Shown piece after piece: positions 1-6,514 of a DNA stretch of 6,570 bases. Position numbers and translations under genes: made by a program. Location: NCBI GenBank assembly GCA_903861055.1, contig CAIOSU010000178.1, positions 1-6,570 on the forward strand, written 5' to 3'. The notes beneath the pieces were generated by a model. It did no database searches and was not told the origin of the DNA. It saw nothing but the letters and a program-made list of their open reading frames with translations. This DNA comes from an uncultured bacterium (GTDB lineage: Bacteria; Bacteroidota; Bacteroidia; Chitinophagales; CAIOSU01). The first letter of the stretch is position 1. Each line of letters starts with the position of its first letter.

Positions 1-2
1 TG

Positions 3-1448
3 CTAAAATTGAAAGTATAGAAATTCGCTCACCCTATTCAGGTGCAATATGGTAATAGTACCTAGTACAATTAACATCAAGGCCGTTCGCCAATTAAACT
101 GGAATCGGTCTGCCAACTCCATACTGTTGGGCCCAAGAAAACTCAAAAGCAAAAAAACAACGAGCCACAACAAAGTAACCTCGTTTCCATTAATGGCACT
201 AAGATAGTTTCCAAAGGTAACCCCATGCTCCGTTAAAAAGCCGAGTTTGGTAGCAAGCGGTGCTGGCAGTTTCACGCCATCGAGCCCTAACATGCCCCGC
301 AATACCTTAAATGCATCGCCCCATTCTTTTGCCCTGAAAAATACCCAGCCTACATTCACAAACAAAAAGGTAATAGCCCAAGCAGGAGCACTAGGCATAC
401 TCATGCCCAACTTGCGCCAAAAGCGCACCACTACTAGCCCAGCGCCGTGCATAAAACCCCAGAAAACGAACGTCCAACCAGCACCATGCCACAAGCCGCC
501 GAGAGTGAAAGTGATAAGTGCATTGCGCGCTGCAAGCAGCTCACCTTTGCGGTTGCCCCCTACGGGTATGTAAAGGTAGTCGCGCAGAAAACGGCTCAAA
601 GTCATGTGCCAGCGTTGCCAAAACTCTTGTATATCCAACGATTTGTAAGGCGTATTGAAGTTAATGGGTATTTTAATATTGAATAACAATGCTGCGCCAA
701 TGGCCATATCGGTATAGCCACTAAAATCGAAGTAAAGCTGTAAGGTATAGGATAAGGAAGTAACCCACGCCTCTATTAAACTTAGATTTTCGGCCACATC
801 GAAACCCTGCGTGGCCCAAATAGCAAAGGTATCGGCTATTACAACCTTTTTAAATAAGCCTATAAAAAACACGAATATACCTTTGCCAATGTTGAAACTA
901 TCAGGTTGCTTTAGCTCATCGCGAGCAAATTGTGGCATCATTTCGCTGTGGTGCACAATAGGGCCAGCTATCAATTGCGGAAAGAAGGTAACAAACAGCA
1001 TATAGTCGATTGGGTCGTCGTGCTTTACCACACCACGGTAGCTATCAACCAAATACGACATTTGCTGGAACGTGAAGAAACTGATTCCTAAGGGCAATAC
1101 TACATGCAACAATGGCAGCGAAGCCCCCGCCACTAAATTGATATTACCAATAAAGAAATCGGCGTACTTAAAGTAGCCCAAAAAACCAACATTGAGCAAG
1201 CACGAAACTACCAAACCCAATTTACCTAACCGTTTCAGAGCAAATGCCTTACCTGCATGATAGTTGAACAGCATAGACAATAACATCAGGGGCAGGTAGC
1301 TCACATCCCACCAACTATAACAAACCAGCGAGGCCGCCACAAGCCAATACTTGCCTAACAAGGTACTCTTACTGCGATTCAATAAAAAGTACACCACTGC
1401 CACAATGGGCAAAAACATGAAAATGTAGGTGTAGGAGTTAAAAAGCAA
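3..1448 (-). CDS. MBOAT-family membrane O-acyltransferase (AlgI-like)
   Basis: This is a complete 481-residue polytopic inner-membrane protein, about the usual length for AlgI/DltB-type acyltransferases. Visible family motifs are LFNS at the N-terminus, GISFFTFQQMSYLVD (121-135), FPQLIAGPIV (156-165), GYTDMAIG (244-251), EFWQRWHMTLSRFLRDYLYIP (275-295) and LGGLWHGAGWTFVFWG (316-331). H321 matches the invariant MBOAT histidine, and H281 is the second conserved one. Hydrophobic segments fill most of the chain, for example 5-24, 33-60, 74-96, 108-132, 188-210, 308-345 and 430-439. By family knowledge it moves an acyl group, often acetyl, onto an extracytoplasmic polysaccharide or other envelope acceptor; the acceptor cannot be told here. 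The start codon is TTG: an in-frame TAG lies nine codons upstream, no ATG lies between, and the next ATG (M11) would remove the conserved LFNS start. Family membership is near certain; the gene name and substrate are not. An SGNH/AlgJ-like partner often sits beside such genes but none is in the window. Confidence 0.95.
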   Translation of the reverse strand: MLFNSYTYIFMFLPIVAVVYFLLNRSKSTLLGKYWLVAASLVCYSWWDVSYLPLMLLSMLFNYHAGKAFALKRLGKLGLVVSCLLNVGFLGYFKYADFFIGNINLVAGASLPLLHVVLPLGISFFTFQQMSYLVDSYRGVVKHDDPIDYMLFVTFFPQLIAGPIVHHSEMMPQFARDELKQPDSFNIGKGIFVFFIGLFKKVVIADTFAIWATQGFDVAENLSLIEAWVTSLSYTLQLYFDFSGYTDMAIGAALLFNIKIPINFNTPYKSLDIQEFWQRWHMTLSRFLRDYLYIPVGGNRKGELLAARNALITFTLGGLWHGAGWTFVFWGFMHGAGLVVVRFWRKLGMSMPSAPAWAITFLFVNVGWVFFRAKEWGDAFKVLRGMLGLDGVKLPAPLATKLGFLTEHGVTFGNYLSAINGNEVTLLWLVVFLLLSFLGPNSMELADRFQFNWRTALMLIVLGTITILHLNRVSEFLYFQF

Positions 1449-1465
1449 GTTGACCGTGGTTAATG

Positions 1466-1480
1466 TGTAGCAATGCTACA
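1466..1480. repeat. 15-bp perfect palindrome upstream of the MBOAT gene
   Basis: TGTAGCA-A-TGCTACA has 7-bp arms around a single central base. It ends 17 bp before the TTG start of the MBOAT gene on the minus strand. It could be an operator, part of a 5' untranslated hairpin, or one copy of a dispersed REP-like repeat. The sequence alone does not decide between these. Confidence 0.45.
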
Positions 1481-1533
1481 AAATAACGGCTTTAACCTCA
1501 ATGAAGGAACTAATTGATTTAAACCTACTAGAA

Positions 1534-1586
1534 TCTTGTGTCTTGTGTCTTGTGTCTTGTGTCTTGTGTCTTGTGTCTTGTGTCTT
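1534..1586. repeat. Heptanucleotide tandem repeat (TCTTGTG)7 plus TCTT
   Basis: Seven perfect head-to-tail copies of TCTTGTG occupy 1534-1582, followed by a partial TCTT at 1583-1586. On the minus strand the unit reads AAGACAC, and its first two A bases form the end of the TAA stop codon of the TonB receptor (1585-1587). The array contains no stop codon in any frame on either strand, but no gene appears to run through it. It sits between the receptor and the MBOAT gene, ending about 85 bp before the MBOAT start. The perfect copies suggest recent slippage or ongoing copy-number change. Confidence 0.97.
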
Positions 1587-3984
1587 AAAAAGTAACCCTT
1601 ATTTGCAAGGTATAATTGCGCGGTCCTTCTAACTTACCTGGGCGAAGGGCATATTCGTAGTTGGTTAGGTTTTTTACAATAAAGCCCAAACGAAGGATAT
1701 CGTTAACTTCATACGCTACACGTGCATCCATTACCCAATCGCCTTTTTGGTGCTTATCAATATATGCCGGGAACGTACCTCTTCCTTCATCTAAAACGGT
1801 AAGCGCAGTATTGAACACCTCTGGTATATTCTCCGGAAAACTATTGTAATTGGCACTAAAACCTGCGGTGTATTTCTTGTACGATACTTCCACATCACTC
1901 CTGAAAATATGCCTGCTCCTAAACAACAAAAGCTCTTGCTCGGCACGCTCGGTAGGCACCCTATTGAACATATCCGTAAAGAATCCCTTCCAGATATCTT
2001 TGCTGCTGCCTTCAGCATTGTTTACTTGCCTTGGGTAAGTATAAGTGTAGCCAATTAGAGACCGAATGCTCACATCGCCAATGCTACCCTTGCTACCAAC
2101 CGATATTTCGTAGCCAAGTATGCGCGCATTATCAACGTTGTTGGGGGTAAGACCTAATACAAATGGCACTGCTAGGCAAGTGTCAGCGGCAGCTAAAATA
2201 TTACCAGTTACAAGGTCTCTCACGTTGCCGCAACTATCAAGTCCGTTGTCGGCAGTGTATACTTCAAATCGGTACTCCACAAAATCAGCATACTCCATCC
2301 AAAACACGCTCGCATCAATGTAAGCACCCCATTTTTTAATTTTAAATGGCTGGTTAAAACCAATCTCAGCACTCCAAGCTTTTTCGGCCGTTAAACGTGG
2401 GTTGGGCACAATCAACACGCCGCTAAAAAACTCCTGGCCAATATAGCGCTCGGCAATAGATGGCAAGCGATATGCTTGGCCCCATGATGCCCTTACGAAA
2501 GAAGCCTTACCCAACTTATAGTTTACACCCGTGCGAACAACAGGTATGGCCGTCTCAAAAATGGTATCTACTGAGGTAAACTCGTAACGTACTCCTCCAA
2601 CAACTGATAGATTGCCGTACTTGAATTCTAGCTGTGCATAGGCCGCAAAAGCACGATTCTTTCTTACATTTTCGTATAAATTACTTACCGAACGACCTAT
2701 GGTAACTGGGGTTCCGGTGGTAAAAATAAGGGTATTGCGCCAGTTGCGTTGGTATTGTGGCTCGAAATATATAGTGTTGGCCGATGCGTTTCTATCGTCA
2801 CCATTGCCGCGGCGCCATATATTAAGGTACCTGCCAACCAAGGTAAACCTGTGACCTTTATCGTTGAGGAAACTAAAGTGTGGGTCTAATGTTGTGCGCA
2901 CGTATCTGTCTTGCGAGCCTTGGGCAATTTGATAAGCCAGCGAGTCCATATCTGTAGCAATAAAGAAACGACCGCTGGTTTCTTGCATTACATTACCGTT
3001 TAAACCAAAACTAATACCCGGTTTTTTGGCCAATACATAACGGGTTTTGAAATTGAAACGAAAACGAAACTCATCGGCTTCTTCCAAAAAGCTGTTTACG
3101 AAATCGGCATTTGAGCCAATAACTACTTGCAAATTTTTAATCTTCTGCTGGTGGTTTACAAAAAAACCGGAAAAGTTAGGCTGGCGAGCATCCCACCAAA
3201 TCAACTCTGGGCGCGGAGGCTTACCGTAAACACCAGAGTACATGCTGATAGTGGTTTTGGGCTTATCGCCTTTAGGCCAAGCGGTGCGCACGTTTACCAC
3301 CCCGTTCAATGCCGAAGAGCCATATACAACCGATGAGGCACCTTTAATCACCTCAATCTGCTCAATATTCTCTAACGGTACAAACTTTAGCTGGGCGTCT
3401 CCCAAGTCGGCACTGGCTAGGCTAATGCCATCGGTAAGCACAGCCGTGCGGCTACCCACACCATAAGAATAAGAACTACCGCCGCGAATACTAATCTGGC
3501 CATCTTGAATTTGTACACCAGGGGTTTTAGCTATTACCTCTCCCAAGTCGCGGCTATTGGTATTGGTTACCAAAGTTTTACTTAGCACATCCATACTTAC
3601 GGTTTCTTCGGCTACCCTTTTCTCGTATTGGCTGGCCGAAACCACCACCAAATCAATTTCAGCGGCATCCGATTTCAACTTGATGTTCATCTCCTTTATC
3701 TCACCTGCTTTCAGCGAAAAAATTTTGACTTTAGGCTCGTATCCAATGTAAGTAAAGGTAAACTTGTAATCTCCTGGCTCAAGGCTGGCTTTAAACTTAC
3801 CTTCGCTATCGGTACTGAGCACAGTAGTGCTATCGCCAAAAATGATGTTTACGCCCACCAAGGTTTCCTTGGTATCCAAGTCAGAAACCTCGCCATAAAC
3901 AAGCGCTTTATCTTGGGCGTATAGTTGGTTCGAGAAAAAGAAAAAACAAAAGAGGGCACTCAAGGCACGGAGGCTCAGTTTCAT
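1585..3984 (-). CDS. TonB-dependent outer-membrane receptor
   Basis: This 799-residue protein is complete. A signal peptide covers about 1-23, with cleavage after LYA. A CarboxypepD_reg-like beta-sandwich follows at about 28-104, with a typical GYEPK near 81-85, and then a TonB-box-like stretch DLVVVSAS (111-118). The plug domain runs from about 122 to 235 and shows GEVIAKTPGVQI, SIRGGS, VLTDGISL, IEQIEVIKGASSVVYGSSALNGVVNVRT-like signatures at about 148-234. The rest is the 22-strand barrel, with the receptor-type ASWGQAYRLPSIAERYI segment at 499-515 and a C-terminal F799 suited to BAM recognition. By family knowledge it imports a scarce ligand such as an iron chelate, cobamide or oligomer using TonB-ExbBD energy. 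The substrate is not readable. It is shorter than a typical SusC and has no SusD neighbour, so a SusC glycan role is less likely. C585 and C603 lie in a likely surface loop and could form a disulfide. The ATG start is supported by the signal peptide. The divergent neighbour is an exported phosphodiesterase. Confidence 0.96.
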   Translation of the reverse strand: MKLSLRALSALFCFFFFSNQLYAQDKALVYGEVSDLDTKETLVGVNIIFGDSTTVLSTDSEGKFKASLEPGDYKFTFTYIGYEPKVKIFSLKAGEIKEMNIKLKSDAAEIDLVVVSASQYEKRVAEETVSMDVLSKTLVTNTNSRDLGEVIAKTPGVQIQDGQISIRGGSSYSYGVGSRTAVLTDGISLASADLGDAQLKFVPLENIEQIEVIKGASSVVYGSSALNGVVNVRTAWPKGDKPKTTISMYSGVYGKPPRPELIWWDARQPNFSGFFVNHQQKIKNLQVVIGSNADFVNSFLEEADEFRFRFNFKTRYVLAKKPGISFGLNGNVMQETSGRFFIATDMDSLAYQIAQGSQDRYVRTTLDPHFSFLNDKGHRFTLVGRYLNIWRRGNGDDRNASANTIYFEPQYQRNWRNTLIFTTGTPVTIGRSVSNLYENVRKNRAFAAYAQLEFKYGNLSVVGGVRYEFTSVDTIFETAIPVVRTGVNYKLGKASFVRASWGQAYRLPSIAERYIGQEFFSGVLIVPNPRLTAEKAWSAEIGFNQPFKIKKWGAYIDASVFWMEYADFVEYRFEVYTADNGLDSCGNVRDLVTGNILAAADTCLAVPFVLGLTPNNVDNARILGYEISVGSKGSIGDVSIRSLIGYTYTYPRQVNNAEGSSKDIWKGFFTDMFNRVPTERAEQELLLFRSRHIFRSDVEVSYKKYTAGFSANYNSFPENIPEVFNTALTVLDEGRGTFPAYIDKHQKGDWVMDARVAYEVNDILRLGFIVKNLTNYEYALRPGKLEGPRNYTLQIRVTF

Positions 3985-4042
3985 GATAGTTGGTTGGCAG
4001 GTTGGGAGTTAGGTTAATTGGCTGCAAATGTGCGCAGATATT

Positions 4043-4137
4043 TGGTAGTAAGGCGATTTCGTGTTTTAAGTTATCTTTAAATTAAAGTCGTGTATTAGAG
4101 CTAATTCGGCGATTAAGATAGTAATTTTTTACTACCA
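4043..4137. repeat. Mirrored 9-bp motif TTACTACCA, one copy on each strand
   Basis: TGGTAGTAA lies at 4043-4051 and its exact reverse complement TTACTACCA at 4129-4137, 77 bp apart. Read towards each gene, the motif ends 58 bp before the receptor ATG on the minus strand and 59 bp before the phosphodiesterase ATG on the plus strand. The equal distance suggests a shared regulator site or matching promoter-proximal elements. A rough count gives about 0.1 such 9-bp inverted matches expected by chance in a region this size, so the support is moderate. Confidence 0.4.
4075..4087. repeat. 13-bp AT-rich palindrome CTTTAAATTAAAG
   Basis: The arms CTTTAA and TTAAAG are perfect inverted copies around one central A. 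It lies near the middle of the divergent intergenic region, as a dimeric repressor site would, but it is AT-rich in AT-rich DNA and may be a chance palindrome. Confidence 0.25.
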
Positions 4138-4196
4138 TAAAACACTTAACGAAAACATTAGGCTACTATGCCACCGCTTTTTATCAATTTTACATC

Positions 4197-5006
4197 ATGA
4201 ACCCTCTCAAACCTCTATTGCTAGCTATAGTTTGGTATATACAAACCGTATGTGTAACAGCCCAACCTTTGCCTCTGCCCGGCCACTCGCACAACGACTA
4301 CAATCGCCAAAAACCGCTGATTGGTGCGCTTGAACTTGGCTACCGCAGTATTGAGGTCGATGTTTTTCTGCACAAGGGGCAATTGCGCGTTTCGCACGAT
4401 CCATTTGGGCTGGATAAAAAGCCGACGCTTGAAGAACTGTACTTAGCACCCTTGCTACAAATAACCCAAACCGAAGCGGCAACCTATGGACTAGATAGCA
4501 CCAAGCCCCTAGTTATAATGATTGATTTTAAAACCGATGGCGAAGAAACCTATGCAGCTTTGAAACCTTACCTCAATAAGTACAAACAAATGCTTAGCGT
4601 TGCCGGTAACGGAGCAAAGCAAGGCTATGTGCACATACTAATATCGGGCAACAAACCTTATAACAGTGTGGCAAAAGAAACTTCGCGTTTAGTAAGCCTT
4701 GACTATAAATTCGATTTTTGCCGCGAACATGCTACCGATGGCAGCATAACTCGAGCCAGCGACAACTACAAAAATTATTTTACTTGGAAAGGGGAAGGTG
4801 AAATGCCCTGGCAAGAGAAGATAATGCTAGCCGAATTGATAAACCTAGCACATACCGAAGGCAGGCAGATACGCTTTTGGGATATGCCCGAAACCCCAGA
4901 AACTTGGCAACTATTTCTGGATATGGGTGTTGATTGGATACATGTAGATGATATTGAGTCCTTTCAAGTTTTTTATAGTATTTATAAAAAAACGGAAGAC
5001 CGCTAG
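4197..5006 (+). CDS. Exported PLC-like/GDPD-superfamily phosphodiesterase (HSHNDY, AIM6-like)
   Basis: This is a complete protein of 269 residues. A signal peptide covers about 1-22 with likely cleavage after VTA; C19 lacks a lipobox (V precedes it), so a lipoprotein is unlikely. The PI-PLC-like phosphodiesterase TIM-barrel fold is indicated by GHSHNDYNR (29-37), ALELGYRSIEVDVFL (44-58) and LRVSHDP (63-69). H30/H32, E53, D55 and H67 are the likely catalytic and metal-binding residues by comparison with GDPD enzymes. Later barrel strands include VIMIDFKTD (106-114), VHILISG (145-151), QIRFWDMPETPE (224-235) and MGVDWIHVDD (243-252). The HSHNDY start marks the AIM6-like, poorly characterised branch rather than classical HRG-type GlpQ. 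Expected chemistry is hydrolysis of a phosphodiester, perhaps from phospholipid head groups, outside the inner membrane; the true substrate is unknown. It is divergent from the TonB receptor and followed after 120 bp by a TPR gene on the same strand. Confidence 0.88.
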   Translation: MNPLKPLLLAIVWYIQTVCVTAQPLPLPGHSHNDYNRQKPLIGALELGYRSIEVDVFLHKGQLRVSHDPFGLDKKPTLEELYLAPLLQITQTEAATYGLDSTKPLVIMIDFKTDGEETYAALKPYLNKYKQMLSVAGNGAKQGYVHILISGNKPYNSVAKETSRLVSLDYKFDFCREHATDGSITRASDNYKNYFTWKGEGEMPWQEKIMLAELINLAHTEGRQIRFWDMPETPETWQLFLDMGVDWIHVDDIESFQVFYSIYKKTEDR

Positions 5007-5059
5007 TAAATAGCAAAAACAGTAGGTTGCGAATACCTTGTTAAATATGTTCCATTATT

Positions 5060-5089
5060 AGTTATCTAATGTGTAAATTTAGGATAACT
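5060..5089 (+). other. Stem-loop in the leader of the TPR gene
   Basis: AGTTATCTAA (5060-5069) can pair with TTAGGATAACT (5079-5089), leaving one bulged G and a 9-nt loop. The outer seven pairs are perfect. It ends 37 bp before the ATG of the TPR gene and starts 53 bp after the phosphodiesterase stop. No U-tract follows, so it does not look like an intrinsic terminator. It could be a leader-RNA structure or a protein-binding inverted repeat. A weak -7-like TAAATTTA lies inside it at 5074-5081. Confidence 0.4.
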
Positions 5090-5126
5090 TGATAGGCGAT
5101 AGATAAGTGAGCTAAAAGAAGAGGAT

Positions 5127-6371
5127 ATGAACAACATTACGAAACGATTTGCAACCCTGCTGTTTATATTGCTTTTGTTCACTACTACCCAAGCGCAAGT
5201 CGCTTCGCGAGGGCAGGCCACTGAAATGATTATTGCCGGCGACAACTCGTTGCAAATGTTGGATATTGAAAAAGCAATAGAGTTTTATACTTCCGCCATC
5301 AGCCTCGACCCTGGCTTTGCCGATGCCTACTTGAAGCGCTCAAATGCTTTTGCCATAGCCGGTCGAAACACGGAAGCCAGGATTGACTATGATAAAGCAC
5401 TGGCCATAAACCCGTATATAAACTATGTGTACGATAAGCGAGCCAAAATTCAGGTGCTAATTGCCGATTTTATGGGTAAACTTATCGATTTGGATAAAGC
5501 AGCAACTATGGAGCCCGAAACTGGCGATATGATGCAACAGTTTATTCTCCAAGATTTAAGAGCTGCTTACCCCGAAAACATTTTAACTATAGATAGCCTT
5601 ATTGATGCAGGCCAAGTTACACCTAAACTTATGACTATTAAGGCCTTGGCATTATGGAGTGTTGACGAGGTAAACACTGCACAGCAAGTGCTTGAGGATT
5701 TGCTGGCCAAAAATGCCAATGATGCTTTTGCCCAAAATGTTTACGGCCTTTTATTGATTGAAACCGGCACGTATACTAAAGCTTTGACTGCATTTAACAA
5801 AGCGATAGGCCTTGATAACAAATATGCGTATGCCTACCTGAACCGAGGCCGTGTGCATGACCTATTAGCAGATAAAACCAAGGCGCTGAAGGACCTAAAT
5901 ACTGCGATACTGCTAGATACCACTAATGCTCTTGCTTTTTATGCCAGGGGTATGTTTTATAAGGGATTGGGAAATGCCGATGCGGCTATACAAGATTACA
6001 CATCGGTAATTAAACTTCGCCCAAACTTTGCAGATGCCTACTTTTCAAGAGGTTTTGCCGAAAAAATGAAAGGCGTTTTTACCGATGCTTTGATTGATTA
6101 TGACCGAGCCATTGAACTAAACCCCAACGATGCTGTGTATTTCAATAACAGAGGTATTGTAAAGGTTATAGCAGGTAAAAATTTTGACGCGGAAAAAGAT
6201 TTTAAAAGAGCTATAAGCTTACAGCCCGATTACGCAGCCGCTTACCACAATTTGGGCATGACCCAAATTATGAACCATTCGCGAAACGAAGGCTGCGATA
6301 ATATTGAAATCAGCATCAATAAAGGCCTTATTACCGATAAGGATATCTATAGATACTTCTGTGCCCAGTAA
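5127..6371 (+). CDS. Exported tetratricopeptide-repeat protein
   Basis: This protein is complete at 414 residues. A signal peptide covers about 1-23, with cleavage after TQA, which places it in the periplasm or attached to an envelope complex. TPR units of 34 residues are clear at about 32-65, 66-99, 200-233, 234-267, 268-301, 302-335 and 336-369, with the usual A/Y..A...P spacing such as AIEFYTSAISLDP (50-62) and ALIDYDRAIELNP (321-333). The stretch at about 105-195 is degenerate and may be helical but not canonical TPR. The tail from 385 to 414 (NEGCDNIE.., ending RYFCAQ) has C390 and C412, a pattern seen in many Bacteroidota TPR proteins. TPR arrays usually bind partner proteins; no enzymatic domain is visible and no specific role can be named. 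The start ATG is preceded by a purine-rich run, AAAAGAAGAGGA, typical for the phylum. It may be transcribed alone, since a 120-bp gap with a stem-loop precedes it. Confidence 0.93.
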   Translation: MNNITKRFATLLFILLLFTTTQAQVASRGQATEMIIAGDNSLQMLDIEKAIEFYTSAISLDPGFADAYLKRSNAFAIAGRNTEARIDYDKALAINPYINYVYDKRAKIQVLIADFMGKLIDLDKAATMEPETGDMMQQFILQDLRAAYPENILTIDSLIDAGQVTPKLMTIKALALWSVDEVNTAQQVLEDLLAKNANDAFAQNVYGLLLIETGTYTKALTAFNKAIGLDNKYAYAYLNRGRVHDLLADKTKALKDLNTAILLDTTNALAFYARGMFYKGLGNADAAIQDYTSVIKLRPNFADAYFSRGFAEKMKGVFTDALIDYDRAIELNPNDAVYFNNRGIVKVIAGKNFDAEKDFKRAISLQPDYAAAYHNLGMTQIMNHSRNEGCDNIEISINKGLITDKDIYRYFCAQ

Positions 6372-6384
6372 GGGAATCCCTTTT
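6370..6384 (+). terminator. Short hairpin with T-run after the TPR gene
   Basis: AAGGG-AAT-CCCTT begins within the TAA stop codon and is followed by TT, giving TTTT at 6381-6384. The stem is only five pairs, so as an intrinsic terminator it is weak. Confidence 0.25.
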
Positions 6385-6387
6385 AAA

Positions 6388-6417
6388 ATACCGATATGGT
6401 AACCCATAAACCGGTAT
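6388..6417. other. Imperfect stem-loop downstream of the TPR gene
   Basis: The outer arms ATACCG (6388-6393) and CGGTAT (6412-6417) are perfect complements, as are the inner arms TATGG (6395-6399) and CCATA (6404-6408), closing a TAAC loop. Together they give 11 pairs with a small internal loop. It is probably a 3' untranslated structure protecting or ending the TPR transcript. Confidence 0.35.
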
Positions 6418-6449
6418 ACTGCGAGTCTTACACCCTACACCTACTAAAA

Positions 6450-6494
6450 GCCCTCATATAAGCTATAGATAGCTGGCAGGGCCAATGTTTTTTT
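6450..6494 (+). terminator. Candidate intrinsic terminator with a T7 tract
   Basis: GCCCT (6450-6454) pairs with AGGGC (6478-6482), and inside them AGCTAT and ATAGCT (6461-6474) form a near-perfect palindrome. An internal loop separates the two stems. Seven T bases follow at 6488-6494 after a 5-nt gap. This is the best terminator candidate after the TPR gene, though the internal loop and the gap weaken it. The inner 14-bp palindrome could instead be an operator for the gene that may start at 6515. Confidence 0.35.
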
Positions 6495-6514
6495 CATCAT
6501 TACATACTATCTCA

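Larger units (their letters stand above)
3985..4196. promoter_or_regulatory. Divergent intergenic region between the receptor and phosphodiesterase genes
   Basis: This 212-bp AT-rich region must hold the 5' control signals for both divergent genes. I found no convincing match on either strand to the Bacteroidota promoter pattern (TTG, about 19 bp, TAnnTTTG). The closest candidate is CACATTTG on the minus strand near 4025-4032, which lacks a good upstream element. Two repeat features lie inside and are listed separately: a mirrored TTACTACCA pair and a small AT-rich palindrome. Confidence 0.6.

Noticed and set aside
247..573. Plus-strand open frame of 108 codons
   Set aside because: It lies wholly inside the MBOAT gene on the other strand and its translation has no family resemblance.
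1481..1533. Promoter of the Bacteroidota type before the MBOAT gene
   Set aside because: The minus strand has a -7-like TATTTTG, one base short of consensus, and the nearest upstream TTG is only 13 bp away rather than about 19.
1534..1586. Direct repeats as a CRISPR array
   Set aside because: The units are 7 bp and contiguous, with no spacers; this is a simple tandem repeat.
3628..3924. Plus-strand open frame of 98 codons
   Set aside because: It is antisense to the N-terminal and plug regions of the TonB receptor, which are clearly coding.
1585..3984. Receptor as a SusC glycan importer
   Set aside because: It is about 200 residues shorter than usual SusC proteins and no SusD gene is adjacent.
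4225..4482. Minus-strand open frame of 85 codons
   Set aside because: It is antisense to the catalytic half of the phosphodiesterase gene and shows no recognisable features.
4197..5006. Phosphodiesterase as a lipoprotein
   Set aside because: C19 is preceded by valine, not G/A/S, so there is no lipobox; a standard signal peptide ending at A22 fits better.
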